Shown: positions 16,404-25,104, numbered from the stretch's first letter. The stretch: DNA of 64,000 nt from Rhodococcus ruber (GCF_027270735.1 NZ_JAPWIJ010000009.1:186001-250000), one strand, 5' to 3'. Numbers and translations: made by a program. Notes: generated by a model from the letters alone, not told the origin.

Positions 16404-16907
16404 ATGAAGCTTTCGCGCGTTGCCTTACTGCTGTCCAGTCTCGTCTTCATCGGTAGCCTCGTGTGGGTCGCCGTCACCGCGGGCGACGAGATACCCGCGC
16501 ACTTCGACGGATCCGGTCAGGTGGATCGGATGGACTCGAAGCTGTCGTTCCTCCTGACGATGGGCGGCACTGGGTTCGTCATGATCGGGTTGTTCGTCAG
16601 CGTCGGTTGGTGGCTGCCGAAGCTTCCGGCTCAGATGGTGAATCTGCCGACTCGACGACTGCACGAGTACTGGACTTCCGCCGAGAATCGACCCGAACTG
16701 AATCGCAAGATGTCCGAGGACCTCGATTGGATCGGAGTCGTCACCGCAGTGCTGTTCGCGTGGATATGCGTCGTTGCTGGCACGACCACTGGTGCGTCGG
16801 TGAGCGTCTGGGTCTTCGTGGTGCCGACGGTGCTTTATGTGGTGGCGATTCTGGGATATGCGGCCTTTGTGTTCATGGGCAGTCGTTACCGTATTCCGAA
16901 GGACTGA
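16404..16907 (+). CDS. DUF1648-type membrane protein
   Basis: 167 residues with four hydrophobic segments (about 5-25, 50-70, 110-130, 138-158). The segment IPAHFDGSGQVDRMDSK right after the first helix is the DUF1648 signature, found also in SdpI-like immunity proteins. No biochemical role is established for it here. It precedes a hypothetical gene by 17 nt in the same direction and may be cotranscribed. Confidence 0.75.
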   Translation: MKLSRVALLLSSLVFIGSLVWVAVTAGDEIPAHFDGSGQVDRMDSKLSFLLTMGGTGFVMIGLFVSVGWWLPKLPAQMVNLPTRRLHEYWTSAENRPELNRKMSEDLDWIGVVTAVLFAWICVVAGTTTGASVSVWVFVVPTVLYVVAILGYAAFVFMGSRYRIPKD

Positions 16908-16924
16908 CTGCGTGGGGAGTGGAC

Positions 16925-17533
16925 ATGGGATGGAATCCGTTCGATCGGCGGTCGAAGGATCAGCGCGCGATCGACGGCGCATTGGTCGATCTCGGCAAGC
17001 CGGCGTGGCGCGGTGCGCATGGCCACTTCGTCCGAGATGCACTCACCTCCTGGCGTCTTGCTGCCACCTCGACTCTGCATGATCCCCCGACTGCGACCAG
17101 GCTCGACAGAGTGCGCAAGGTCGTAGATCGGGAGCCGGCAAGTCGAGGACAGGCCGACATCGCCGAACTCGAGAGCCTCCGTAAGACGGTCACCGGCAGT
17201 GTCGTCTACGTCGTCGCCGCTCTGGCCACTGCTATCGAAGGCCTGGCGGCGTGGACGGCGGATGACGTAGCGCATCGGATAGTGCGCATCGACCTGTCTG
17301 CGGAAGTGGCCTCGGTAGCGCGCAGTGCAGGGCTGCTCCAGGCTGCCTTCGATCGTCTCGGTGGCCCACCGTCGGGTCATCTCGCCAAAGATGCCGAGGT
17401 GCAAGCGATGTACGCCCGACGCACCGAAGCACTCGCCGATCGCCAGCGCACCCTGATACTGCGATTGACTGCCCTGCGCTCGTATCTGGACGGACTGATG
17501 GATATCGAGAAGGAACTCGAGAAGATGCGGTAG
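16925..17533 (+). CDS. hypothetical protein, probably frameshifted near its end
   Basis: 202 residues from ATG 16925 (MGWNPFDRRSKDQRAIDGAL). I do not recognise the family. It has no signal peptide; residues 75-100 are mildly hydrophobic, and 155-202 form a charged helix likely to be coiled coil (MDIEKELEKMR at the end). After the stop, the -1 frame continues in coding-like sequence to 17700 without any start codon of its own. This suggests the original protein had about 55 more residues. It lies between a DUF1648 gene and a Fic gene. Confidence 0.6.
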   Translation: MGWNPFDRRSKDQRAIDGALVDLGKPAWRGAHGHFVRDALTSWRLAATSTLHDPPTATRLDRVRKVVDREPASRGQADIAELESLRKTVTGSVVYVVAALATAIEGLAAWTADDVAHRIVRIDLSAEVASVARSAGLLQAAFDRLGGPPSGHLAKDAEVQAMYARRTEALADRQRTLILRLTALRSYLDGLMDIEKELEKMR

Positions 17534-17700
17534 AGCATCACGGGTCTCCGGACTTCGCCGAACTCGAGGAGCGCGAGAGCGATGAGCTGGCGTCCTTGAA
17601 TCTCAGTGCAGCGCGTGACCTGTTCGACGAGGCGACCGATCGCATCGGAGTGCAATTGCGCGAGGCGGCAGAAAAGCTCGGGGATTCCGGGCAGCGCTGA
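17534..17700 (+). pseudogene. probable displaced C-terminal tail of the preceding gene
   Basis: In the frame one base behind that of the 16925 gene, 17533-17700 encodes an acidic helical stretch (starting EHHGSPDFAELEERESDEL, ending AAEKLGDSGQR) before a TGA. Third positions are G/C-rich as in real genes. It has no plausible start or ribosome site. A missing or extra base near 17525-17535 would join it to the upstream gene. I see no slippery heptamer for programmed frameshifting. Confidence 0.5.
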
Positions 17701-17715
17701 CGTTGGTATCGACTT

Positions 17716-17751
17716 CCATACCAAACTTTAGATCAGTAAGGTTTGGTATGG
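17716..17751. promoter_or_regulatory. 11-bp inverted repeat before the Fic gene
   Basis: CCATACCAAAC (17716-17726) and GTTTGGTATGG (17741-17751) are exact inverted repeats separated by 14 nt, ending 7 nt before the Fic ATG. The symmetry suits a dimeric repressor, and its position over the translation start suits transcriptional or translational control. A hairpin in the mRNA is also possible. Confidence 0.65.
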
Positions 17752-17758
17752 TCCATCG

Positions 17759-18970
17759 ATGACGGATGTTCAGGTCGCGAGCCGATGGCCTGCGGTCGAA
17801 TTCGAGCGTCGACCATGGCAGGTGTCCGATACCTACACCTCGCGCGCCCAGCGTCGGCTGCATCAGGGTGACTATCGCGCGTGCGTGCCGGCGCGTATCG
17901 CGGATGCGGATTTGGCGTTGCCTGCGCAGCTGCTTGCGGAATCGGAGGACGCTCTCCGTGAAATCGTCCGCTTCGACCAGTACGCCTCGGTGCAACTCGG
18001 TCCATCGGTCGAGCTTGCACCGATGAGTTCGATTCTGCTGCGAACGGAAAGCTCAGCGTCCTCGCAGATCTAGAATCTGACCGTGGGAGCCAGGGCGCTC
18101 GCACTCGCCGAATTGGGTTCGCCCACAACACGGAATGCATCGATCGTGTCGGGAAACGTCCGCGCGATGGAGGCTGCTCTCGAGGTGGGTACGTCCATCG
18201 ACGCATCGAGTGTTCTAGCCATGCACCATGTGCTGATTGAGCCGAGTGGCGACCCTCAGCCCGGCCGATGGCGCACACAACAGGTGTGGATCGGCGGATC
18301 GGACATCGGCCCGCACCGCGCGGCATTCGTACCGCCGCATCACGATCGGTTGCCGGACGCGCTGGACGATCTCTTCCATTTCGCGGCTCGCTCGGACCTT
18401 CCGGTCATCCCTCAAGTCGCAGTCACACATGCGCAATTCGAGACGCTCCACCCGTTCACGGACGGAAACGGTCGCACCGGCCGCGCGATCATTCACGGAA
18501 TGCTCCGTAGGGCCGAGGTGACCGAGCGAGTGACGGTTCCGCTGTCGGCCGGATTGCTGACCGATACTGCCGGCTATTTCGAGAGCCTCGACGCCTATCG
18601 GAGGGGAGATGTGGAGGCAATCGTTCGGAGTCTCACCGCGGCGACCTTTCATGCCGTCACCGGTGGGCGACGGTTGGTCGACGACCTGGCCGCCGCTCGG
18701 GCCGAGTACATCGAGCGCATCGTGGCTCGCAGCGACTCGGTCGTCTGGAAGCTCGTCGACGCGCTGGTGGCGCAGCCGGTTGTCGACAACGCCTATGTGC
18801 GAAGCACATTCGGAGTCAGCGAGATCGCGGCTCAGCGAGCGATCGACAAGCTGGTCGAGGCGGACATACTTCACCAGACATCGAAGGGGCGACGAAACAG
18901 GGTCTGGCAGGCGGATGAGATTCTCGCTGCGCTGGACCGCTTCGCCGGCGGAATCCGGCGCGTCCGGTGA
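17759..18970 (+). pseudogene. Fic-family protein with in-frame TAG at the inhibitory glutamate
   Basis: The frame runs 404 codons with one interruption: TAG at 18071-18073 (codon 105). Upstream is a Fic N-terminal domain (WPAVEFERRPW at its start, LAPMSSILLRTE near its end). Downstream come RNASIVSGNVRAMEAAL, the catalytic HPFTDGNGRTGR (full-frame 231-242) and a C-terminal winged-helix-like region. Family members carry the class II inhibitory motif (S/T)xxxE(G/N) here; the sequence reads Ser-Ser-Gln-Ile-TAG-Asn, so the stop replaces exactly the inhibitory Glu. Products could be a null protein, a readthrough protein, or an AMP-transferase core restarted at GTG 18083 without the inhibitory helix. 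Confidence 0.85.
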
Positions 18971-19004
18971 GATCGGGCGTGGCCGCCGTGCCGAGCTGTG
19001 GACG

Positions 19005-19658
19005 TCACTGCACCTCGGCGCGCTTGGACTTCACTTTCTTGATTACGAACCACGCGATCAACGACACAACGATGCCGATGACGATGTACTGGAACACCGA
19101 GGCGTAGTTCTCGACGTAGTGCCAGTTCTCGCCGAGGAAGTAGCCGGCGAGCACGAAGATCGAGTTCCAGATCAGGCTGCCGAGGGTGGTGTAGAGCAAG
19201 AATTGCAGAATCGGCATCCTCGATACTCCGGCCGGTATGGATATGCCCGAGCGGACCACCGGGATCATGCGGCCGAAGAACACCGCCGACCGACCATGAC
19301 GGGTGAACCAGTCTTCCGCTTTCGTCAGATCCCCGGTTCCGACGAACGGCATCTTCTCGACGATGGCGTACATCCGGTCGCGACCGAGCTTGATGCCGAG
19401 CCAGTACAGAACCAACGCGCCGACGACCGAGCCTGCCGTCGTCCAGAACAATGCGCTGAACAAAGTCATCCCGCCCTGCGAAGCGGTGAATCCCGCCAGC
19501 GGCAGGATGATCTCGCTGGGTAGCGGCGGGAAGAAGTTCTCGGCGGCCACCGCGATTCCGGCCCCGGGGCCACCGATGGCCTCCATCAGACCCACTGCCC
19601 ATCCGGCGATCCCTCCGAGGTCGCTGTCGGCTGCGGCAAGGGAGGAAAGGTCACTCAT
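19005..19658 (-). CDS. DedA-family membrane protein
   Basis: 217 residues from ATG 19658. The body has ENFFPPLPSEIILPLAGF near 40-57, a DedA signature, then RMIPVVRSGISIPAGVSRMP, the conserved arginine/glycine segment. Several hydrophobic helices and a basic C-terminus (KKVKSKRAEVQ) follow. DedA/VTT proteins are thought to move phospholipids or undecaprenyl phosphate and support envelope homeostasis. It has a 3' neighbour on the opposite strand, 34 nt from the Fic stop. Confidence 0.88.
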   Translation of the reverse strand: MSDLSSLAAADSDLGGIAGWAVGLMEAIGGPGAGIAVAAENFFPPLPSEIILPLAGFTASQGGMTLFSALFWTTAGSVVGALVLYWLGIKLGRDRMYAIVEKMPFVGTGDLTKAEDWFTRHGRSAVFFGRMIPVVRSGISIPAGVSRMPILQFLLYTTLGSLIWNSIFVLAGYFLGENWHYVENYASVFQYIVIGIVVSLIAWFVIKKVKSKRAEVQ

Positions 19659-19745
19659 GCCAACGACTGTACGAAACTGACGGACCAGAAATCTGCTCAC
19701 CAGGCAATATGCCCGAAAATTGAGACATATGGAACACTCGTCTAT

Positions 19746-20765
19746 GTGAACCGAGTCTCCCGAGTAGTCCCTGCTGTTGCCGCCGCCACACTGCTGCTGA
19801 GTGCCTGTGGGTCCTCGGATTCGCCAGAACCGGCACCGAGCACCACGGGCGATTCCACCGCGTCGGCGTCGACGTCACCGAGTTCGAGCACTGCGACGAT
19901 CTACAACCTGCCCGGTAGCGGCGTGTTCCCCGAAGGCATCACCGCCGCGGACGACACGTTCTACGTGACGTCCACCTCGGACGGCGCAGTGTTCCGCGGA
20001 ACCGTCGGATCCCCGGATGTCTCTGTGTTCTTGCCCGGCGGTGCCGACGGACGCACCGGCGCTGCCGGGATCGATGTCACCGATGACGACGATCGGCCCG
20101 ACTACTTGGTGATCGCCGGTGGAGCGACAGGCAAGGTGTGGGTGTACGACGCCAACTCCGGTTCGCTGGTGGCCACGTTCACCAACGGACTCGGCACCGA
20201 CGCGACGTTCCTCAACGATGTTGCGATTGCCGACAACGGCGATGTCTTCGTGACTGATTCACGTAGCCCGGCGTTGTATCGCATTGCCGTTGGGCAGATC
20301 GTAGCTGGGACGCAGGACGCTCCGTTGGAGACGTTCGTGAATTTCGACGGCAGCCCGTTCGTCTACGGCGAGGGTTTCAACGCCAACGGCATCGTCGAGA
20401 ACGACAATGAGACAGCGTTGATCGTCGTGCAATCGAGTACCGGCAACCTGTATCGGATCGACAAGACCTCGAAAGAGGTCACCCAGGTCGACCTCGGTGG
20501 AGCGACGCTGATGAACGGCGATGGGATGGAGATGGACGACGACACGCTGTATGTCGTTCGTAATCGCGACGGCCTGATCGCAAAGGTCGATCTCGACGAT
20601 GACGGCCGAACCGGCGCGGTCACCGGTGAGGTTACCGACGTATCGTTCGCCTACCCCACAACCGTTGCAGCAGTGGATGATCGGCTGCTCGTGGTGAACA
20701 GTCAGTTCGACAAGCGTGGGGCAGAACCCGTCGAGCCGTTCACGGTCAGCTCGGTTCCGGAGTAG
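19746..20765 (+). CDS. lipoprotein with SMP-30/NHL-like beta-propeller
   Basis: 339 residues from GTG 19746. The signal peptide ends in LSAC with Cys21 as lipidation site. A Ser/Thr/Pro linker (residues 22-48) follows, then repeated strands with the pattern of six-bladed propellers (LPGSGVFPEGITAADDTFYV, FLNDVAIADNGDVFVTDS, MNGDGMEMDDDTLYVV). Acid-rich loops suggest calcium binding. It would sit on the outer face of the membrane. Lactonase-like activity is possible but no catalytic residues can be assigned. Confidence 0.75.
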   Translation: MNRVSRVVPAVAAATLLLSACGSSDSPEPAPSTTGDSTASASTSPSSSTATIYNLPGSGVFPEGITAADDTFYVTSTSDGAVFRGTVGSPDVSVFLPGGADGRTGAAGIDVTDDDDRPDYLVIAGGATGKVWVYDANSGSLVATFTNGLGTDATFLNDVAIADNGDVFVTDSRSPALYRIAVGQIVAGTQDAPLETFVNFDGSPFVYGEGFNANGIVENDNETALIVVQSSTGNLYRIDKTSKEVTQVDLGGATLMNGDGMEMDDDTLYVVRNRDGLIAKVDLDDDGRTGAVTGEVTDVSFAYPTTVAAVDDRLLVVNSQFDKRGAEPVEPFTVSSVPE

Positions 20766-20826
20766 AGCGGCTTCGCCGCATGTGCACGGAAATTCGGTGC
20801 AGGGACCGAAGTTCTGTGCACCACGA

Positions 20827-21312
20827 TCAGTCGGCGACGATGGCGTCGATCTGGCCCAGCGCCAAGGCCATACCCTCGTCCATACCCATCTCGACGAGTT
20901 CCTCGAGTTGCTGTACGGAGTCGAATCGCGTCCGAATCGTCATACGCGTTCTGCCGTCGACATCCTCGAGTGTGGCGACTGCGTGAGTGACCGGCAATGT
21001 CGACGACGGATTGCCGGTGTCGTCGGCGAACCCGTCGTCGAACGTGAGCGTCGTCGGGGCGGAGATATCGGTGAAAAGCCACCAGCCGGCGGCCTTCTCG
21101 CCGTCCGGCCCGGTCATATAGTACGACGCCCTGCCACCTGGAACGAAGTCGTGGCTGTCGAATGTCGCGGGCCACGTCGGTGGTCCCCACCATTTTTCGA
21201 GCTGGCGTGGGTCCTCCCAAATCTGCCAGACGCGTTCGACTTTCGCGTCGAACTCGGCGACCATGGTCATGGTCAAGTTCTCTGCGTCCTTGTGTGAGCT
21301 GATGAACGGCAT
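20827..21312 (-). CDS. SRPBCC/AHSA1-like START-domain protein
   Basis: 161 residues from ATG 21312, with GGGGT 6 nt upstream. AEFDAKVERVWQIWEDPRQL and WWGPPTWPATFDSHDFVPGG are characteristic of the AHSA1-type helix-grip fold, a ligand-binding barrel. The C-terminal helix begins VQQLEELVEMGMDEGM. It starts 4 nt after the ArsR gene stop, so the two form an operon. This ArsR-AHSA1 arrangement is common in actinobacteria. The ligand is unknown. Confidence 0.85.
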   Translation of the reverse strand: MPFISSHKDAENLTMTMVAEFDAKVERVWQIWEDPRQLEKWWGPPTWPATFDSHDFVPGGRASYYMTGPDGEKAAGWWLFTDISAPTTLTFDDGFADDTGNPSSTLPVTHAVATLEDVDGRTRMTIRTRFDSVQQLEELVEMGMDEGMALALGQIDAIVAD

Positions 21313-21316
21313 GGTG

Positions 21317-21658
21317 TTACCCCTTCTTGTCCTCACCGAGTAGGTCGTCGATCCGGTCGACACGGTGTCGCCAGATCTCCTCGTAGGCTCCGAGCAATGA
21401 GCGTGCGTGTTCGATGGTGTCCAATCGAACACGCACGATCTGCTCCCTGCCACGCTTGTGTTTCGTGATCACGGCGGCGCGCTCGAGAACCGCGACGTGT
21501 TTTTGTACTGCGGCAAAACTCATGGCGTAGTGAGATGCCAACTCCGAGACCGACTGTTCGCCGACGGTGACCTTCGCGACGATGTCACGACGTGTCGTGT
21601 CCGCGAAGGCGTGAAATAGGCGATCGACCTCGGCGTCACTCATCTCATCTACAACCAT
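21317..21658 (-). CDS. ArsR-family HTH regulator paired with AHSA1 protein
   Basis: 113 residues from ATG 21658. Winged helix: VDRLFHAFADTTRRDIVAKV, then SELASHYAMSFAAVQKHVAV as recognition segment and KHKRGREQIVRVRLD as wing. It has no metal-binding cysteine pair. It is the first gene of a two-gene operon with the AHSA1-like protein and presumably controls it, alone or with the divergent region 21659-21853. Confidence 0.88.
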   Translation of the reverse strand: MVVDEMSDAEVDRLFHAFADTTRRDIVAKVTVGEQSVSELASHYAMSFAAVQKHVAVLERAAVITKHKRGREQIVRVRLDTIEHARSLLGAYEEIWRHRVDRIDDLLGEDKKG

Positions 21659-21810
21659 GCGGTTGTACGTTAGGCGTCCGTACTGGAGCAGTCAAGACCT
21701 GGCTCGTCCGCATGCTCGGCATCGGTTGGTGGACTCTGTCCTCGCGATGGTTCTCCTTGTGGAATTTCTGGTTCAAAATTGGGTCATCGATCCAGCTCGG
21801 GTTATATAAT

Positions 21811-21826
21811 TGGACTTGACAGTCCA
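21811..21826. promoter_or_regulatory. 6-4-6 inverted repeat and nearby -10-like TATAAT
   Basis: TGGACTTGACAGTCCA is a perfect inverted repeat with a 4-nt spacer. TATAAT at 21805-21810 touches its left edge. It lies about 28 nt before the RraA-like start, so it is positioned as promoter plus operator, although no good -35 box is visible. Confidence 0.5.
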
Positions 21827-21853
21827 GTAAAATTGGTGGCACTGTGATGCATT

Positions 21854-22552
21854 GTGTCCCAGAACCCGTATTCGGCCCCCACCTCGACTGCCGGTATGCG
21901 GTGCGCCCAGGCGCAGCAGCTCGGCTGCGCCGATCTGGTGGATGCTTTGGGTCGTCGCCATCGTCACCGTGCCCACATTCTCGGCTTGAAAAGTCCCACT
22001 CCCGGCCGGATTCTTTTCGGTCCGGCCGCGACGATCGCGTATTTCCCCAGTTGCGCAGCACGTTCGGGCGTCACCGTGTCGAATTTTCGATCGTTGTTCC
22101 GTGAGGCCGTCGGCGATGAGCCCGGTGGAAAGGTGCTGGTGCTCGGTGCCAACGGTTACCCGGACGTGTCCGTCGGGGGTGGAACGAAACTCGGTCGCGT
22201 GCATCACTATGGGCTCGCCGGAGTGCTGACCGACGGAAGACTCCGAGACTTCGCGGAGCTTCGTTCGTACGATTTCGCGGCGTACTGCGCAGGTGAGGCA
22301 GTGGAGGCCGGTGGTGCTCTGATCACTCCCCGCCACTCGAACGTGCCCGTAGTCCTCCACGGCGTCGGCATCATGCCGGGCGACTACGTCTTCGCCGACG
22401 GGTCGGGTGCGGTGGTCATTCCCGGTACCGAAATCGACGAGATCCTCTGCGGTGCAGTAGAAGTGAAGCGGGAGGACGCAGAATTTCGCAAGCAGATCGC
22501 ACAAGAACGTGACACTGCGGGCGATAGTACCCGCGGACGGCTCGAACGATGA
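21854..22552 (+). CDS. RraA-like protein (possible HMG/oxaloacetate-type aldolase)
   Basis: 232 residues from GTG 21854. The core VLVLGANGYPDVSVGGGTKLG plus GLAGVLTDGRLRDFAELRS carries the family's Gly-rich loop and the conserved Arg-Asp pair. A later GDYVFADGSGAVVIP is also typical. The family includes RNase E inhibitors and, more often in actinobacteria, divalent-metal 4-hydroxy-4-methyl-2-oxoglutarate/oxaloacetate lyases. The N-terminal 40 residues are atypical. The stop overlaps the next start (ATGA). Confidence 0.8.
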   Translation: MSQNPYSAPTSTAGMRCAQAQQLGCADLVDALGRRHRHRAHILGLKSPTPGRILFGPAATIAYFPSCAARSGVTVSNFRSLFREAVGDEPGGKVLVLGANGYPDVSVGGGTKLGRVHHYGLAGVLTDGRLRDFAELRSYDFAAYCAGEAVEAGGALITPRHSNVPVVLHGVGIMPGDYVFADGSGAVVIPGTEIDEILCGAVEVKREDAEFRKQIAQERDTAGDSTRGRLER

Positions 22553-23133
22553 GTGATCTCCGGCCAGAGGAACATCGAGGGCGGTCGCCGGAAACACACG
22601 ACACTGCGGGTTCCGGCCCGTCTCATGGCCACGGACCCGACGAGATAGCCAGGCGCTCAGGCGATGTGGAGGGCCGCGAGATGTTCGCGTGTCCGCACTG
22701 TGGGCATCGACTCAGTATGTTCAGAGAGGCGCGGTCCAGTCCAGGCGACAAGGCGGCAGCGTGGGTGGCCGGCGTTGCTGGATCCTGGCCATTTTTGCTG
22801 ATCATGTTGCTGGCTATTCTCGCGTGGTTCGTGATCAATGCAATTTCGCCACTGTTCGATCCACGGTCGTCAGCAATGCTCGACTACCTCGGAACAGTCC
22901 TCGCGATCACTGCGGCATTGCAGGGGCCGTTGATTCTGCTCTCTCAGCGACGTGAGTCCGATCGTGACCGTGCACGGGATATCGAGACTTTCGTGATTTC
23001 ACAGAACACCGAGGCAGACCTGCACTCGATCAGCCTTGCCGTCAACACCGTTCTCGAGCAGTGGGGGCGAGATCGGGCCGCGCATTCTTCGGACGAGCCT
23101 GGAAGCAATCGCGAGGGCGATGAGCGAATGTAG
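22549..23133 (+). CDS. DUF1003 membrane protein with N-terminal CxxC knuckle
   Basis: 194 residues. A hydrophilic His/Gly-rich start is followed by FACPHCGHRL (Cys48, Cys51), half a zinc knuckle. Two hydrophobic helices follow (about 78-100 and 108-130) around ISPLFDP. QGPLILLSQRRESDRDRARD then matches DUF1003, whose function is unknown. It is translationally coupled to the RraA-like gene by a 4-nt overlap. Confidence 0.8.
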   Translation: MSDLRPEEHRGRSPETHDTAGSGPSHGHGPDEIARRSGDVEGREMFACPHCGHRLSMFREARSSPGDKAAAWVAGVAGSWPFLLIMLLAILAWFVINAISPLFDPRSSAMLDYLGTVLAITAALQGPLILLSQRRESDRDRARDIETFVISQNTEADLHSISLAVNTVLEQWGRDRAAHSSDEPGSNREGDERM

Positions 23134-23154
23134 GAACCGCTCTGCTCGGGGTTG

Positions 23155-23763
23155 TCACGAGTAGCGCTCCTCCCGCCATGGGTCGCCGCGCAGGTGATAG
23201 CCATTCTGTTCCCAGAAGCCGGGGTCGTCCGCAACCATCATCTCCATACCGAGAACCCACTTCGCGCTTTTCCAGAAGTAGAGGTGGGGCACGAGCAGTC
23301 GGGCGGGACCCCCATGCTCCGGGGTGAGGGGTTCGCCTTCCGCCTCGGTGGCTATCCAGGCTTGGCCATCGAGGAGATCTTCGAGAGGGAGATTGGTGGT
23401 GTAACCACCGGCGCTACTGACCATGACAAAGTCGCAACTGGTCTCGACACCGTCGAACAGACGGTCCAGAGACACTCCACGCCAAGTCATGTCCAGCTTG
23501 GACCAGTGAGTGACGCAGTGAATATCGGTGACGATGTCCTCGACACCGACTTCGAGAAGCTCACTCCAGTTCCACCGGTGCGCGACCTCGTCCTCGGTCC
23601 TGATGGTGAAATTCCATCGGTTCTCGTCCACCACGGGCGTCGGTCCGACCGAGAGCACCGGCCAGTCGTGGGCGAGGGTCTGCCCGGGAGGCAGTCGAGT
23701 GTCGATGGACTGTCGCCGTTCTCCGAAACCGCTGTTGACAATTCCCACGACTGAACCTTCCAT
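23155..23763 (-). CDS. sulfite-oxidase-like molybdopterin oxidoreductase fold protein
   Basis: 202 residues. DIHCVTHWSKLDMTWRGVSL contains Cys83, the expected molybdenum ligand. GGYTTNLPLEDLLDG and GPARLLVPHLYFWKSAKWV are also conserved features of YedY/SuoX-type domains. It has no TAT signal, so it should be cytoplasmic, and it lacks the heme and dimerisation domains of true sulfite oxidase. No molybdopterin biosynthesis or redox partner genes are adjacent. Substrate unknown. Confidence 0.85.
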   Translation of the reverse strand: MEGSVVGIVNSGFGERRQSIDTRLPPGQTLAHDWPVLSVGPTPVVDENRWNFTIRTEDEVAHRWNWSELLEVGVEDIVTDIHCVTHWSKLDMTWRGVSLDRLFDGVETSCDFVMVSSAGGYTTNLPLEDLLDGQAWIATEAEGEPLTPEHGGPARLLVPHLYFWKSAKWVLGMEMMVADDPGFWEQNGYHLRGDPWREERYS

Positions 23764-23909
23764 AGGGCCTTCACTGCCGCGGTTTGCGCGAACGGGAACC
23801 GTACCGCGGCATCCAGCACAACGGTTCCAGAAGGGTTGAGAGTTGGACCTATAAGACCAAAGTGTTATGAGTGAATCGAACAGGAGTAGCTATAATAACC
23901 CATCGGCCA

Positions 23910-23935
23910 GGAATATTTGGACCATGGAGTCCGTT
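23910..23935 (+). promoter_or_regulatory. SigH/SigR-type promoter for msrB-msrA (GGAAT-N18-GTT)
   Basis: GGAAT at 23910-23914 and GTT at 23933-23935 are separated by 18 nt, the arrangement known for thiol-stress ECF sigma factors of actinobacteria. It lies 50 nt before the msrB start, a sensible leader. Methionine sulfoxide reductases are known targets of that regulon in related bacteria. Confidence 0.6.
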
Positions 23936-23984
23936 CTTGTATTCGATGGCGCGGCCGCCGCGTCAGGTAAGAGGAGGAGTCCAC

Positions 23985-24461
23985 GTGACGACCAATGAGT
24001 ACCGCAAGACCCCCGAGTCGCTCAATCGGTTGACGGAGATCCAGCATCGAGTCACCCAGCAGGACGGCACCGAGCCAGCATTCCGCAACGAGTACTGGGA
24101 CACTCACGAACCGGGAATCTATGTCGATGTCGTCTCTGGTCAACCGCTGTTCTCGTCCACCCGAAAGTTCGACAGCGGCACTGGATGGCCGAGCTTCACG
24201 GCCCCCATCGACGCCGATGCCGTCGCGACCGAGACCGACCGGACTCTTGGAACGGTTCGCATCGAGGTGCGTTCGACTGGAGCCGACAGTCACCTCGGGC
24301 ACGTGTTCCACGACGGACCCGCGCCCGACGGCACGAGGTACTGCATGAACTCGGCCGCACTGCGCTTCGTACCCGTAGCGGCGCTCGTGGAGGAGGGGTA
24401 CGGCCAATTCGCAGCGTTGTTCGACACCGTTCAGCATTCCGAGAAGGGAGCCACCTCATGA
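23985..24461 (+). CDS. msrB: peptide-methionine (R)-S-oxide reductase MsrB, no zinc site
   Basis: 158 residues from GTG 23985, with GAGGAGGAG 4-12 nt upstream; a 38-residue extension to 23871 is not needed. The SelR fold is clear: [37 protein letters not shown] and the catalytic [11 protein letters not shown] with Cys120. The two CxxC pairs that bind zinc in many MsrBs are absent, and Cys120 is the only cysteine. Recycling must therefore use direct reduction or an intermolecular partner rather than an internal resolving cysteine. It reduces the R epimer of methionine sulfoxide. It overlaps msrA by 4 nt. Confidence 0.92.
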   Translation: MTTNEYRKTPESLNRLTEIQHRVTQQDGTEPAFRNEYWDTHEPGIYVDVVSGQPLFSSTRKFDSGTGWPSFTAPIDADAVATETDRTLGTVRIEVRSTGADSHLGHVFHDGPAPDGTRYCMNSAALRFVPVAALVEEGYGQFAALFDTVQHSEKGATS

Positions 24462-25021
24462 CAACCGAGATCGGTAACGCCGGGGACATCACGCGCATCT
24501 CGGGAGCGGAGACGGCCATCTTGGCCGGAGGGTGCTTCTGGGGTATGCAAGACCTCATCCGGCGCCGGCCCGGCGTTCTCGCAACCCGCGTTGGATATAC
24601 CGGCGGAGACAACGTGCGTCCGACCTATCGCAACCACCCGGGGCACGCCGAGGCCATCGAGGTCGTGTTCGATCCCTCGCAGACCACGTACCGCGAACTT
24701 CTGGCGCTGTTCTTTCAGATCCACGATCCCACGACGCTCAACCGGCAGAGGGGCGACCGCGGAACCAGCTACCGTTCTGCGATTTTCCCGGTCACACCGG
24801 AGCAGAAGGCCATCGCTCGCGACACTGTCGCCGATGTCGACGCGTCGGGTCTGTGGCCCGGTCAAGCGGTCACCGCGATCGAAACGGTCGGCCCGTTCTG
24901 GGAGGCGGAGCCTGAGCATCAGGACTACCTGAGGAAGTATCCGGACGGGTACACCTGCCATTTCCCCCGCGCAGGCTGGGTGCTGCCCGGCCGGAGCTCG
25001 TCGGGCGCGGAAGCGGAGTGA
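24458..25021 (+). CDS. msrA: peptide-methionine (S)-S-oxide reductase MsrA
   Basis: 187 residues from ATG 24458, coupled to msrB by ATGA. The catalytic motif GGCFWG puts the active cysteine at residue 26. [27 protein letters not shown] and [10 protein letters not shown] are all conserved. Other cysteines are few, and one near the C-terminus (YTCHFPRAG) may act as resolving residue. Together the two enzymes repair both methionine sulfoxide epimers in the cytoplasm under oxidative stress. Confidence 0.95.
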   Translation: MTTEIGNAGDITRISGAETAILAGGCFWGMQDLIRRRPGVLATRVGYTGGDNVRPTYRNHPGHAEAIEVVFDPSQTTYRELLALFFQIHDPTTLNRQRGDRGTSYRSAIFPVTPEQKAIARDTVADVDASGLWPGQAVTAIETVGPFWEAEPEHQDYLRKYPDGYTCHFPRAGWVLPGRSSSGAEAE

Positions 25022-25104
25022 GTCTTTTGGGTGGGCACGGGCATGTTTCGGGCCGGCCCACCCGGAGGCACCGACCGTGATGCCGATGCCACTAACCTGG
25101 CGAC

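Noticed and set aside
14430..18970. Possible genomic island (ArsR, methyltransferase, hypothetical, Fic)
   Set aside because: No integrase, transposase, tRNA or flanking repeats are visible, and base composition does not clearly differ.
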